NCBI RefSeq assembly: GCF_041021955.1
Contig: NZ_CP158375.1
Location: 2,914,001-2,978,000 of the forward strand
Direction: 5' to 3'
Source of the DNA: Caulobacter sp. 73W
GTDB taxonomy: Bacteria; Pseudomonadota; Alphaproteobacteria; Caulobacterales; Caulobacteraceae
DNA: 64,000 bases
The notes under the pieces are model-generated. The model made no database searches, was not told where the DNA came from, and saw nothing but the letters and a program-made list of their open reading frames with translations. Positions 33,377 to 42,197 of this stretch are shown piece after piece. Positions within the stretch are counted from its first letter, which is position 1. Every line of letters starts with the position of its first letter. Both the position numbers and the translations under genes were made by a program.

Positions 33377-34786
33377 ATGCCCGTATCGCCCGCCTACCGC
33401 CCCGATCCTCGCTTCGCCGCCTTGAGCGCCGACTACGCCGACGTGGTGGCGCCGGCGGATTTCCCGCAGACGATCCTGCGCCATCGCAACGACCGCGCGG
33501 CGGGGACGGTGGGGCTGGAGACGCTGACAGACGACGAATGGCTGGCCCATTTCGCGCGGTTCGAGGCCCTGCCGGACAATCAGCCCGCGCCCCTGGCCAT
33601 GCGGTATCACGGCCATCAGTTCCGCACCTACAACCCGGAACTCGGCGACGGGCGCGGCTTCTTGTTCGCCCAGCTTCGTGAAGCCGAGGGCGGCCGCCTG
33701 CTCGACCTCGCCACCAAGGGTTCGGGCCAGACCCCGTGGTCGCGCAGCGGCGATGGCCGCCTGACCCTCAAGGGCGGGGTGCGCGAGATCCTGGCCGCGA
33801 CCATGCTGGAGGCGCAGGGCGTCCCCACCTCTCGCGCCTTCTCCCTGGTGGAGACCGGCGAGGCCCTGGTGCGCGGGGATGAGCCCAGCCCTACGCGGTC
33901 GGCGGTCCTGACCCGCCTGTCGCACAGCCACATCCGCTTCGGGACGTTCCAGCGCCACGCCTTCTTCGACCGCGCCGACCTGATCGGCAAACTGGTTGAA
34001 CATGTGGCCGAGGTCTATTTCCCCCACCTGTCGGGCGAGGCCGATCTGCCGGCCGCCATGCTGGCCGAGACCGTGAAACGGACCGCCAACCTGGCCGCCA
34101 GCTGGATGGCCGCCGGCTTCGTCCACGGCGTGCTCAATACCGACAACATGGTGGTCACCGGCGAGAGCTTCGACTACGGCCCCTGGCGGTTCCTGCCGCG
34201 CAACGACCCGGCCTCCACCGCCGCCTATTTCGACCAGACCGGCCTCTACAGCTTTGGCCGCCAGCCCGAGGCGGCGTTCTGGAACCTGCAGCAACTGGCC
34301 GCCTGCCTGACCCTGGTCACCGGCTCGGACGGACTGGTCGCCGCCCTCAACAGTTTCGACGCCGCCTATCGCGACGCGCTGCGGGCAGCGGTGCTCGCCC
34401 GCCTCGGCGTGGCCAGTGTGGACGAGGCGGCGGACGTGGCCCTGGTCTCAACCCTGTTCCGCGCGATGGCGCAGGCCGGGGACGCCGTGCGATGGGAGCC
34501 TGTGTTCTTCGACTGGTTCGCCGGCGACGCCGCCCGCGCCCTGGAGAGCATACGGGGAGAGGCCTATGCGTCGGAGGGCTTCACCGCGTTCCGAGACCTG
34601 CTGGCCGCCCATGCGCCCGTGAGGCCGGAACGCCTGTCGGCGGCCTATTTCCAGCGGCCCGAGCCCGAGGAACTGCTGATCGAGGAGGTCGAGACTTTGT
34701 GGGCGCCGATCGCCGACAGCGATGACTGGGCGCCGCTCCAGGCCAAGCTGGCGCGGATCGAGGCCATGCGCGCCGCCTTTCTGTAG
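33377..34786 (+). CDS. selO: Protein adenylyltransferase SelO (YdiU family)
   Basis: 469-residue pseudokinase-fold enzyme that transfers AMP to protein hydroxyls. It shows the family motifs LATKGSGQTPWSRSGDGRLT and GGVREIL, TSRAFSLVETGE, and HGVLNTDNMVVTG in place of a kinase HRD loop. The start MPVSPAYRPDPRFAAL is at an ATG; the frame runs further upstream through the nhaA start region. At 469 residues it is a little short for the family and ends (RIEAMRAAFL) without the Cys-containing C-terminal tail seen in many SelO proteins. Confidence 0.93.
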   Translation: MPVSPAYRPDPRFAALSADYADVVAPADFPQTILRHRNDRAAGTVGLETLTDDEWLAHFARFEALPDNQPAPLAMRYHGHQFRTYNPELGDGRGFLFAQLREAEGGRLLDLATKGSGQTPWSRSGDGRLTLKGGVREILAATMLEAQGVPTSRAFSLVETGEALVRGDEPSPTRSAVLTRLSHSHIRFGTFQRHAFFDRADLIGKLVEHVAEVYFPHLSGEADLPAAMLAETVKRTANLAASWMAAGFVHGVLNTDNMVVTGESFDYGPWRFLPRNDPASTAAYFDQTGLYSFGRQPEAAFWNLQQLAACLTLVTGSDGLVAALNSFDAAYRDALRAAVLARLGVASVDEAADVALVSTLFRAMAQAGDAVRWEPVFFDWFAGDAARALESIRGEAYASEGFTAFRDLLAAHAPVRPERLSAAYFQRPEPEELLIEEVETLWAPIADSDDWAPLQAKLARIEAMRAAFL

Positions 34787-34842
34787 CGCTTGGAACAAGG
34801 CGCGTTGCGGCCGGTTGCCTCCTGCAGTTGAAGGAGGACGCC

Positions 34843-35163
34843 ATGCCACGCGGCGACAAGTCCAAGTACACCGACAAGCAGGAACGCAAGGCCGACCACA
34901 TCGCGGAAGGCTACGAGGCGAAGGGTGTTTCCGAGAAGGAAGCCGAACGGCGTGCCTGGGCCACCGTCAACAAGGACGACGGCGGCGGCAAGAAGCCGGG
35001 CGGCTCCGGTCGCGGCAAGGGCACCGGCCACCCCGCTGCGAAGAAGGGCGGAAAGAAGGGCGGCGAGGCCTCGGCCAACCGCTCGGCCGCCGAACGCTCA
35101 GCCTCGGCCAAGAAGGCGGCGGCGACCCGCAAGCGCAACGCCGAGCATCACGCGCACCATTGA
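34843..35163 (+). CDS. Small basic protein annotated elsewhere as plasmid stabilization protein
   Basis: 106 residues, highly charged. The N-terminal half (MPRGDKSKYTDKQERKADHI, then AEGYEAKGVSEKEAERRAWA) resembles widespread small proteins often labelled plasmid stabilization. The C-terminal half is low-complexity Gly/Lys/Ala (KKGGKKGGEASANRSAAERS) ending in His residues. It could bind nucleic acid; real function unknown. The start at 34843 has a perfect AAGGAGG. Confidence 0.75.
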   Translation: MPRGDKSKYTDKQERKADHIAEGYEAKGVSEKEAERRAWATVNKDDGGGKKPGGSGRGKGTGHPAAKKGGKKGGEASANRSAAERSASAKKAAATRKRNAEHHAHH

Positions 35164-35177
35164 TTGAGGCGCGAAGT

Positions 35178-36074
35178 TCAGCAGGCGCGGCCTTGGCAAA
35201 ACCGTCGGCGGGCGTCGACCTCGATCTGATGTTCATAGGGCGTCGCCAAGTGCGCCAGATCGCTCGTCAGGTTGGCGAAGGTGAGGCCCGCCGGGCTCTG
35301 GAAGAATAGGTTCAGTTCCATCGCGAGCGCCGCCAGCGCCGCTGGATCGGCGCTCTTGGCGTAATCGTCCATGCGCGCGAAGTTCTGCAGGAAAGTCTGA
35401 CCACTCGGCGTGTCGAAGAAGCGGATGACATCCGCCAGTTCCTCCTCTGGGTAGGTCTGCGCCACATGTTCAAGGGCGCGAGCCTTCATCTTGGGCGTGA
35501 TGATGTCGTAGGCGGCGATGTACGCCTCTCGAGCCTTCAGGACCGTAGCTGGCGGCACCCCTGGCGTGATGAGGGGCAGCTCCAGGCGAAGCTTCATGTC
35601 CAGTTCGCCCACCAACAGCGGGTCGAGCACCCGTTCGCCAAACTGGGTCACCAGCGCCCTGTGCTCCGCGGCGATGGTCTTGGTGGCCTGCGGCGGGGTG
35701 AAATCGTGATCCTCGTGATCTTCCTTGGGCACGGTGAAGTTGATGGGAATGGCTACGGTTCCGCTCTCGACCGGCTGACCGTTCACCGTCTTGGGGCGCA
35801 TGAGGAACTGGTCTGTCAAGGAAAGCGCCGCTTGCCCAAAGCCAAGGTCCGAGGGCGAGGCTGCAACGACCTCGCAGTCGAAGAGCATCCCTCTGATGTC
35901 CACGCGGCACCTGATCGTCGCGTGACCGTTGATCTCGAAGAACTGCGCGATAGGCGGATAGGCGTCTGCCAGCTGGTCGCCGCTGGGCTTCAACTCCCAA
36001 TCCGGCTTGACGACGACCGCCGGCGGTGCGGGCGTCGTGACGAGGGCGGCGGCCGCGAGAAGGGCGAGGATCAT
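35178..36074 (-). CDS. Periplasmic TonB-C-like domain fused to DUF2059-like domain
   Basis: 298 residues. A signal peptide (MILALLAAAALVTTP) is followed at about residues 30-130 by a TonB C-terminal-type fold: INGHATIRCRVDIRGMLFDC, then LGFGQAALSLTDQFLMRPKT. Residues 190-270 (AREAYIAAYDIITPKMKARA, ELADVIRFFDTPSGQTFLQN) fit DUF2059. There is no transmembrane anchor or Pro-rich stalk, so it is not an energy transducer. The GTG at 36107 would extend it 11 residues; the ATG gives the better signal peptide. Function unknown. Confidence 0.75.
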   Translation of the reverse strand: MILALLAAAALVTTPAPPAVVVKPDWELKPSGDQLADAYPPIAQFFEINGHATIRCRVDIRGMLFDCEVVAASPSDLGFGQAALSLTDQFLMRPKTVNGQPVESGTVAIPINFTVPKEDHEDHDFTPPQATKTIAAEHRALVTQFGERVLDPLLVGELDMKLRLELPLITPGVPPATVLKAREAYIAAYDIITPKMKARALEHVAQTYPEEELADVIRFFDTPSGQTFLQNFARMDDYAKSADPAALAALAMELNLFFQSPAGLTFANLTSDLAHLATPYEHQIEVDARRRFCQGRAC

Positions 36075-36239
36075 GTTCTCAAGGATTGTCAGTCTGTGCG
36101 GATGCACCCTAGGCGAGCATCGCTGATATGCTCAAGCTCTGAGAGGATGAACCCCTGCTGAACCGCCGTTTCAGATCCCGGCGGGAAGCTGTGCGTTAGC
36201 ACTGCTGTTGGGCGCGCAGGTGCGCCCATGGAGACTTTC

Positions 36240-36962
36240 ATGAGCGACAATCGTCTGCTGCCAGCCGCCGTGGCTGGCGGCCTTGTGGCCGCCGGCCTGG
36301 CCATCGGCGGCGGCCTGATCGGCGGCGGGATCGTGGACGCCCGCACCGGCGACCGCACCGTCACCGTGCGCGGTCTGGCCGAGCGCGACGCCAAGGCCGA
36401 CCTGGCCGTCATGCCCCTGCGCTTCACCCAGTCGGGCGACGAGCTGTCCCAGGTCCAGGCGGCCATCGACGCCGACATCGGCAAGGTGCGCGGCTTCCTC
36501 GCCGCCCAGGGCTTCAAGCCGGAGGAGATCGATCTGGGCCGGCTGGAGGTGGTGGACAACAACGCCCGTGAATACGGGCCGCAGAACGTCCGCGCCCGCT
36601 ACATCCTGGCCCAGACAGTGTCCGTCCGCTCCACCGACGTGGACCGGGTCCAGGGCACGACGCGGGCGCTGTCGGATCTCGTCCGCCAGGGCGTTGTGCT
36701 GCAGGACTTTCGCGGTGCGTCCTATGTCTTCACCAAGCTGAACGACGTGCGGCCCGCCATGATCAAGGAGGCCACCGCCAGCGCCCGCAGCGGGGCCGAG
36801 CAGTTCGCCCGCGACAGCGGCGCGAGCCTCGGCGGCATCAGCCGCGCCACCCAAGGCTCCTTCGAGATTCAGGCCCGCGACCAGGTCGGCGATCAGGGTC
36901 CCGACGCCTCGATCATGAAGCGTCTGCGGGTGGTGACCACGGTGTCCTATGCGCTGAAGTAG
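36240..36962 (+). CDS. SIMPL domain-containing protein (DUF541)
   Basis: 240 residues. One N-terminal hydrophobic segment (AAVAGGLVAAGLAIGGGLIG) anchors or exports the protein. The SIMPL domain follows, with VTVRGLAERDAKADLAVMPL, the alternating helix KVRGFLAAQGFKPEEIDLG, and the C-terminal LRVVTTVSYALK. Related proteins (oxidative-stress defence YggE type) are periplasmic. The start at ATG 36240 has GGAG six bases upstream; an ATG at 36228 is four codons longer. Confidence 0.87.
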   Translation: MSDNRLLPAAVAGGLVAAGLAIGGGLIGGGIVDARTGDRTVTVRGLAERDAKADLAVMPLRFTQSGDELSQVQAAIDADIGKVRGFLAAQGFKPEEIDLGRLEVVDNNAREYGPQNVRARYILAQTVSVRSTDVDRVQGTTRALSDLVRQGVVLQDFRGASYVFTKLNDVRPAMIKEATASARSGAEQFARDSGASLGGISRATQGSFEIQARDQVGDQGPDASIMKRLRVVTTVSYALK

Positions 36963-36996
36963 AAGCTGGTGACCTTGCGGGTCATCGCAACGGTGA

Positions 36997-37032
36997 TCCG
37001 AAGCCCCTAAATGCTCATCCAGGGGCTTCGGA
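36997..37032 (+). terminator. 12-bp perfect hairpin after the SIMPL gene
   Basis: TCCGAAGCCCCT (36997-37008) pairs exactly with AGGGGCTTCGGA (37021-37032) around a 12-base loop, 34 bp after the SIMPL stop. No real T-run follows. Confidence 0.55.
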
Positions 37033-37084
37033 CCTGTTGGTGTCCGAAACTCGCGAGCACGCGTCGGGCGTGAATGCGAGTAAG

Positions 37085-37109
37085 CGCTCCAAGGACATGC
37101 AAGGGAGCG
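37085..37109 (+). promoter_or_regulatory. Hairpin covering the ribosome site of the PEP-mutase-like gene
   Basis: CGCTCC (37085-37090) pairs with GGAGCG (37104-37109); the right arm contains the GGGAG ribosome site of the gene starting at 37118. Folding would hide the site, so translation might be controlled. The stem is only six pairs. Confidence 0.35.
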
Positions 37110-37117
37110 TTTGCATC

Positions 37118-37918
37118 ATGACCGCCGCCGCCGATTTTCGCCGCCTGCACCAGGACGGCCTGCTGATCCTGCCCAACGCCTGGGACGCCGGCAGCGCGCG
37201 CCTGATCGAAAGCCTGGGCGCCAAGGCCATCGCCACCACCAGCTGCGGCGTCGCCTGGTCGCTGGGCTACAAGGACGGCGACCAGATGCCGCTCGCGCCG
37301 TTGCTGCACACGGTCAGGACCATCGCTCGCGCGGTTTCCGTTCCCTTCACGGTCGATATGGAGAGCGGTTACGGCGCCAGCGCCCGCGAGGTCGCCGAGG
37401 CTGTCGTCGCCGTGGCCGGCGAAGGCGCGGCCGGGATCAATATCGAGGACGGGGTCGTCGGGCCGGGTGAAGCGGCCCTGCGCATCGAGACGATCCGCGA
37501 GGCGCTGGTGAAGCACGGCCTGGACCTGTTCATCAACGCCCGCACGGACGTCTATCTGCGCGGACTGGCGCCCAAGGGCGAGCAGGTCGCCCTCAGCCTG
37601 GGCCGCGCCAGCGTCTATCGCGACGCCGGCGCCGACGGGATCTTCACCCCGGGCGTGACGGATCTCGAAGAGATCGCCGAACTGGCCAAGGGCTCGCCCC
37701 TGCCGCTCAACGTGATGGCGCGTCCGGGCCTGGCCGGTGCGGCGGAGCTGGACAAGCTGGGCGTTCGCCGCCTCAGCGCCGGCGGGGCGATCAGCGAGGT
37801 CGTCTATACGCACGTCGCGCGACTGGCGGGCGGCTTCCTGAAGGACGGCGTGTCCGACGCGGTCACCGCCGACGCCATGCCCTATCCGGCCATCAACGCC
37901 CTGATGCCGGACGCCTAG
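37118..37918 (+). CDS. Isocitrate lyase/PEP mutase superfamily protein
   Basis: 266-residue TIM-barrel enzyme. Motifs of the superfamily are LLILPNAWDAGSARLIESLG, TTSCGVAWSLGY, the metal-binding DMESGYGAS, NIEDGVVG and NARTDVYLRG. Members cleave or form C-C or P-C bonds next to a carboxylate (methylisocitrate, oxaloacetate, phosphonopyruvate); this one lacks the KKCGH loop of isocitrate lyases, so it is closer to the PEP mutase/oxaloacetase-like branch. The start at 37118 was chosen over an upstream frame lacking a ribosome site. Confidence 0.88.
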   Translation: MTAAADFRRLHQDGLLILPNAWDAGSARLIESLGAKAIATTSCGVAWSLGYKDGDQMPLAPLLHTVRTIARAVSVPFTVDMESGYGASAREVAEAVVAVAGEGAAGINIEDGVVGPGEAALRIETIREALVKHGLDLFINARTDVYLRGLAPKGEQVALSLGRASVYRDAGADGIFTPGVTDLEEIAELAKGSPLPLNVMARPGLAGAAELDKLGVRRLSAGGAISEVVYTHVARLAGGFLKDGVSDAVTADAMPYPAINALMPDA

Positions 37919-37927
37919 GGCAGGGGC

Positions 37928-38278
37928 CTAGACGGTCACGTCCGCCATGAGGCCGGTCTTGCCCTGATCGCGGCCCTGAACATCAAGCTGCTGCTTGATC
38001 TTCTCCTCGATCTTGGCGTCGATCGCCTTGCGGTCCTCGACGCTCATGGCCTGGTATTCTTCCTCGGTGACGCCGAGCTGCGCGAGGATGGCCGCGTGCA
38101 TCTTCTCGGCCGGCGTCATCTTCATGAACTTGGTCAGCTCGGCCCGGGCGCCGGACTGCGCCTCGGTCGGCAGCGAGACGTCCATGCGGGCGGCGCCGAC
38201 CTCATAGGCGGCGTTCGCCTTCGACGCCTGACCGACCCCGAACATGGCTCCCCAAGCCGGCGCTGACGAAATCTGCAT
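37928..38278 (-). CDS. Hypothetical protein
   Basis: 116 residues from MQISSAPAWGAMFG. It has no signal peptide; the C-terminal half is a charged helix region (LTKFMKMTPAEKMHAAILAQ, LGVTEEEYQAMSVEDRKAID). The family was not recognised. The ATG at 38278 follows GGGAATGCTGAG; an upstream start at 38323 adds 15 residues. It converges with the PEP-mutase-like gene with a gap of nine bases. Confidence 0.65.
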   Translation of the reverse strand: MQISSAPAWGAMFGVGQASKANAAYEVGAARMDVSLPTEAQSGARAELTKFMKMTPAEKMHAAILAQLGVTEEEYQAMSVEDRKAIDAKIEEKIKQQLDVQGRDQGKTGLMADVTV

Positions 38279-38455
38279 CTCAGCATTCCCTTCGAATGAC
38301 GGACATGCGGTTGCAATCGCCATGCACGTTCAGGCGACGTGAAAATCCCAGCAAAATCAGCGGCCCGGCTGTGCCGCAACAACGGCGCGATCAGGGGTTG
38401 CTGATCTCTTCCTGCCGCGTGCACTGTTTTTGCCCAGCGCCGGGAGTGCGCCCGC

Positions 38456-40957
38456 TCAGGTCCCCGAGCGGCCGTTGCGCAGCATTCGGTCGACCCGGCC
38501 GGCCAGGTCGGTGACCGCGAAGGGCTTGGTCAGCACCTCCATGCCCGGCTCGATGTGGCCGTGGTTGAGGACGGCGTTCTCGGCGTAGCCGGTGATGAAC
38601 AGCACCTTCAGCTCGGGGCGAAGGGCGCGGGCGGCGTCGGCCACCTGGCGGCCGTTCAGCCCGCCCGGCAGGCCGACGTCGGTGATCAGCAGGTCGATGC
38701 GGGCGTCGGACTGCAAGATCTTCAGGCCCGACGGGCCGTCGGCCGCCTCGGCGCAGGTATAGCCAAGCTCGGCCAGGGCGTCGGTGACCAGCATGCGGAT
38801 GGTCGGTTCGTCATCGACGATCAGCACCGTCTCGCCGGCGCCGACATGAGCGTCCAAGGTGGCCTGCCCGTGGCTGGCGACCTCGTCTTCCTCACCAAAG
38901 TGCCTAGGCAGGTAGATACAGACCATCGTGCCCTGGCCCACCTCCGAATAGATGCGGACGTGGCCGTGCGACTGGCGAGCAAAGCCATAGACCATGGACA
39001 AGCCAAGGCCCGTGCCTTCGCCGATGGGCTTGGTGGTGAAGAAGGGATCGAAGACCCGCTCCTGGATCGCCTTGTCGATGCCGACCCCCGTGTCGCTGAC
39101 GCAGACGGTGACGTATTGGCCAGGCTCCATGCCGCGTTCGGCGGCGCTGCGTTGGTCCAGCCACTTGTTGCCGGTCTCGATGGTGATCTTGCCGCCGCCC
39201 GGCATGGCGTCGCGGGCGTTGATGCACAGGTTGAGGATCGCGTTCTCAAGCTGGTTGGCGTCGACCAGGGTGGGCCATAGGCCAGCGGCGGCGACGGTCT
39301 CCACCGTGATCGACGGGCCGACCGTGCGCTGCACCAGATCGACCACGTCGGTCATCAGCCGGTTGATGACGATGGCCTTTGGCGACAGGGTCTGGCGGCG
39401 CGAGAAGGCCAGCAGGCGGTGGGTCAGGGCGGCGGCCCGGCGCGTCGCCCCCTGGCCGGCGGCCAGGTACTTCTCGACATCATGGGAGCGCCCCTGCGAC
39501 AGGCGCGTGCCGATCATCTCAAAGGCGCCGGAAATGCCTGCCAAGAGGTTGTTGAAGTCGTGGGCCAGGCCGCCGGTCAGCTGCCCGACCGCCTCCATCT
39601 TCTGCGCCTGACGCAGGGCCTCCTCGGTCTCGCGCAGACGAGCCTGCTCCTCCAGCCGCTCGGTGACGTCATAGACGAACTGATAGGCCCCGATCTGCTC
39701 GCCCAGCTCGTTGCGCAAGACGCCGAAGCGCATCTCGTACGGGCGGCGGTCACGGCTAGGATCGCCGAACTCGGCGACCTCGGCGAACTCCTCGCCCGCC
39801 ATGGCCCGCGACCAGACCGCACGCACCGCCGCCTGGCTTTCGGGCTGGTCAGCCAGAACGTCCAGCATGCTGTCGCCGACCTTGGGCGTGACGCCGAAGA
39901 TGCGTTCGAACTCGCGGGCCGAGGCGCCGTTGATGGCCAGCCAGCGATAGTTCAGGTCGGCCACCTGCACGAAGGCGTTGGTGCCCTCCACGATGTCGGC
40001 CAGCACCTTGCGGCCGGCCAAGGCCTCGGCCACGCGCGCCTCGAGCGTCTCGTTCATACGGCGAAGCGAGACTTCCGCCTTGCGGCGCGCGGTGACGTCC
40101 TGGAACAGCACCGCCACCTGCTTGCGGCTGGGCGGCTCGATGCGGAAGGCCGACAGGGACAGGTGGCGGCCGGTGGCGACCAGCTCTTGCTCGAAACGGA
40201 TCGGCTCGCCCGTGCGCAGCACCGCGCCATAGCGCGCCACCCAGGCGTCGGCCTCGGCGGGGACCATCTCGCGCAGCTTCTGGCCGACCACGTTGGGGAT
40301 GCCCGCGTGCAGGGCGTAGGCGGCGTTGGCCTCGATGTGGATGTAGTCGCTCAGCGGCCCCTCGGGACCGTCGAAGAACTCGATGATGCAGAACCCTTCG
40401 TCCATGGAATTGAACAGGGTCTGGTACTGCGCCGCGCCCTCGCGCTGCTCCTTAAGCGCCAGGCGAAGGTCCAGCTGGCTCATCACCTGTCGGGCCAGGA
40501 CCTGCAGCGTGCGCTGCTGCAGCGGGGTGAGCTCCTTCGGCTCGCGGTCCAGCACGCAAAGGGTGCCGATGGGCAGGCCGTCGGCGGTCTTCAGCAGCGC
40601 CCCGGCGTAGAACCGAAGATGCGGCGCCCCGGTCACCAGCGGGTTGCTGTCGAAGCGCGCGTCCCGCGTCGCGTCGGGCACCAGGAGGAAGTCCTCCTCC
40701 AAGATCGCCTTGGCGCAGAACGAGGTTTCCAACGGCGTCTGCCGCACCCCCAGTCCGACCTCCGCCTTGAAGAACTGCCGCTCCTCGGCGATCAGGTTCA
40801 CGACCGCGATGGGGGTTCCGCAGACCTCGGCCGCCAGTTGGGCGATTTCGTCGAAGGCAGCCTCGCGCGGGGTGTCGAGGATGTCGTAGCGTTCGAGCGC
40901 CTGCAGCCGGCGCGTCTCGCGATCTCGCGCATCGACGTCGTGCTTCTGCTCGCTCAT
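38456..40957 (-). CDS. Hybrid sensor histidine kinase (GAF-PAS-PAS-HisKA-HATPase-REC)
   Basis: 833-residue soluble kinase. A GAF domain occupies about residues 20-165 (opening LERYDILDTPREAAFDEIAQ), followed by two PAS domains (about 180-290 and 320-435). HisKA has the phospho-acceptor H466 in TGGLAHDFNNLLAG, the HATPase follows with NLCINARDAMPGGG, DTGVGID and GTGLGLSMVYGF, and the C-terminal receiver has LLITDVGLPGGLNG and VLTKPF. The HDFNNLL H-box is typical of blue-light/PAS hybrid kinases of alphaproteobacteria. No output gene is adjacent, so a separate phosphotransfer protein is presumed. Confidence 0.93.
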   Translation of the reverse strand: MSEQKHDVDARDRETRRLQALERYDILDTPREAAFDEIAQLAAEVCGTPIAVVNLIAEERQFFKAEVGLGVRQTPLETSFCAKAILEEDFLLVPDATRDARFDSNPLVTGAPHLRFYAGALLKTADGLPIGTLCVLDREPKELTPLQQRTLQVLARQVMSQLDLRLALKEQREGAAQYQTLFNSMDEGFCIIEFFDGPEGPLSDYIHIEANAAYALHAGIPNVVGQKLREMVPAEADAWVARYGAVLRTGEPIRFEQELVATGRHLSLSAFRIEPPSRKQVAVLFQDVTARRKAEVSLRRMNETLEARVAEALAGRKVLADIVEGTNAFVQVADLNYRWLAINGASAREFERIFGVTPKVGDSMLDVLADQPESQAAVRAVWSRAMAGEEFAEVAEFGDPSRDRRPYEMRFGVLRNELGEQIGAYQFVYDVTERLEEQARLRETEEALRQAQKMEAVGQLTGGLAHDFNNLLAGISGAFEMIGTRLSQGRSHDVEKYLAAGQGATRRAAALTHRLLAFSRRQTLSPKAIVINRLMTDVVDLVQRTVGPSITVETVAAAGLWPTLVDANQLENAILNLCINARDAMPGGGKITIETGNKWLDQRSAAERGMEPGQYVTVCVSDTGVGIDKAIQERVFDPFFTTKPIGEGTGLGLSMVYGFARQSHGHVRIYSEVGQGTMVCIYLPRHFGEEDEVASHGQATLDAHVGAGETVLIVDDEPTIRMLVTDALAELGYTCAEAADGPSGLKILQSDARIDLLITDVGLPGGLNGRQVADAARALRPELKVLFITGYAENAVLNHGHIEPGMEVLTKPFAVTDLAGRVDRMLRNGRSGT

Positions 40958-41102
40958 CCGCTGTTCGCCCCCGCACCGTCAGGCGAAGCATAAAGACCTC
41001 GCGGCTGACGCGCTATGACGCATCAAAGGCTGAGCGGTTCCCGCGAAGCATGACGAAGGGCGCAACCGCTGGGTCCCGCCCTTCGCGTAGCTAGGGCTGT
41101 GG

Positions 41103-42077
41103 TCAGGCCTTGAAGAAGGCCAGCAGGTCGGCGTTGACGATGTCCGGATGGGTCGTCGCCATGCCGTGCGGCAGACCCTTGTAGGTCTTCAAGGTCCCGT
41201 TCTTCAGCAGCTTGGACGACAGCGGCGCGGAGTCCGCATAGGGGACGATCTGGTCGTCGTCGCCGTGCATCACCAGGGTCGGGACGGTGATCTTCTTCAG
41301 GTCCTCGGTGAAGTCGGTTTCCGAGAAGGCCTTGATGCAGTCGTAGTGGGCCTTGGTTCCGCCCATCATCCCCTGACGCCACCAGTTGTCGATGACGCCC
41401 TGGCTGACCTTCGCGCCCGGTCGGTTGAAGCCGTAGAATGGGCCGCTGGGGATGTCGTAGTAGAACTGCGCCCGGTTGGCGATCAGGGCGGCGCGGAAGC
41501 CGTCGAACACCTCGATGGGCAGGCCGCCGGGATTCTTGGCGGACTTCACCATCACCGGCGGCACGGCGCCGATGATCACCGCCTTGGCGATACGGCCGCC
41601 GGATTGATACTGGGCGACATAACGGGTGACCTCGCCGCCGCCGGTCGAGTGGCCGACGTGGATGGCGTTCTTCAGGTCCAGGTGCTCGGCCAGGGCCGCC
41701 ACGTCGGCGGCGTAGGTGTCCATCTCGTTGCCGGCATCGGTCTGGGTCGACCGGCCATGGCCGCGACGGTCATGGGCGATCACCCGATAGCCTTGGCCTA
41801 GGAAGAACAGCATCTGGTTGTCCCAGTCGTCCGCGCTCAGCGGCCAGCCGTGATGGAAGACGATGGGCTGGGCGGTCTTGGGGCCCCAGTCCTTGTAGAA
41901 GATCTGCACGCCGTCCTTGGTGGTGACGAACCCGCTGCCCATGGCTCCAGCTCCTGTCTTGGAAGTCGCGGCGGCCGCCGCGAAAGGCGCCGCGGCGACG
42001 CCGACGGCGGGAAGGACGGCGATGGCGCCAGCCCCGATAAGAAGATTGCGGCGCGAGGCGCCGGGGGTGTCGGTCAT
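41103..42077 (-). CDS. Exported alpha/beta hydrolase (non-heme chloroperoxidase-like)
   Basis: 324 residues from [27 protein letters not shown] is a twin-arginine signal, so it is probably exported folded. The hydrolase core has [26 protein letters not shown], the nucleophile elbow GHSTGGGE, the acid in GDDDQIVP and the base in [11 protein letters not shown]. These match cofactor-free haloperoxidase/perhydrolase-type esterases. The start has GGGAG upstream; the frame to 42179 is not credible. Confidence 0.9.
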   Translation of the reverse strand: MTDTPGASRRNLLIGAGAIAVLPAVGVAAAPFAAAAATSKTGAGAMGSGFVTTKDGVQIFYKDWGPKTAQPIVFHHGWPLSADDWDNQMLFFLGQGYRVIAHDRRGHGRSTQTDAGNEMDTYAADVAALAEHLDLKNAIHVGHSTGGGEVTRYVAQYQSGGRIAKAVIIGAVPPVMVKSAKNPGGLPIEVFDGFRAALIANRAQFYYDIPSGPFYGFNRPGAKVSQGVIDNWWRQGMMGGTKAHYDCIKAFSETDFTEDLKKITVPTLVMHGDDDQIVPYADSAPLSSKLLKNGTLKTYKGLPHGMATTHPDIVNADLLAFFKA

Positions 42078-42197
42078 GTGTGGCTCCCAGGGCGGTCGAG
42101 CAACGCTCGTTTTCACTGCGCGCACTCTGACGCAGGCGGGCCACGCCGACTTGGACGCCCCACCGCTATTTGTACGCAAGCGCGCAACAAATCGATG

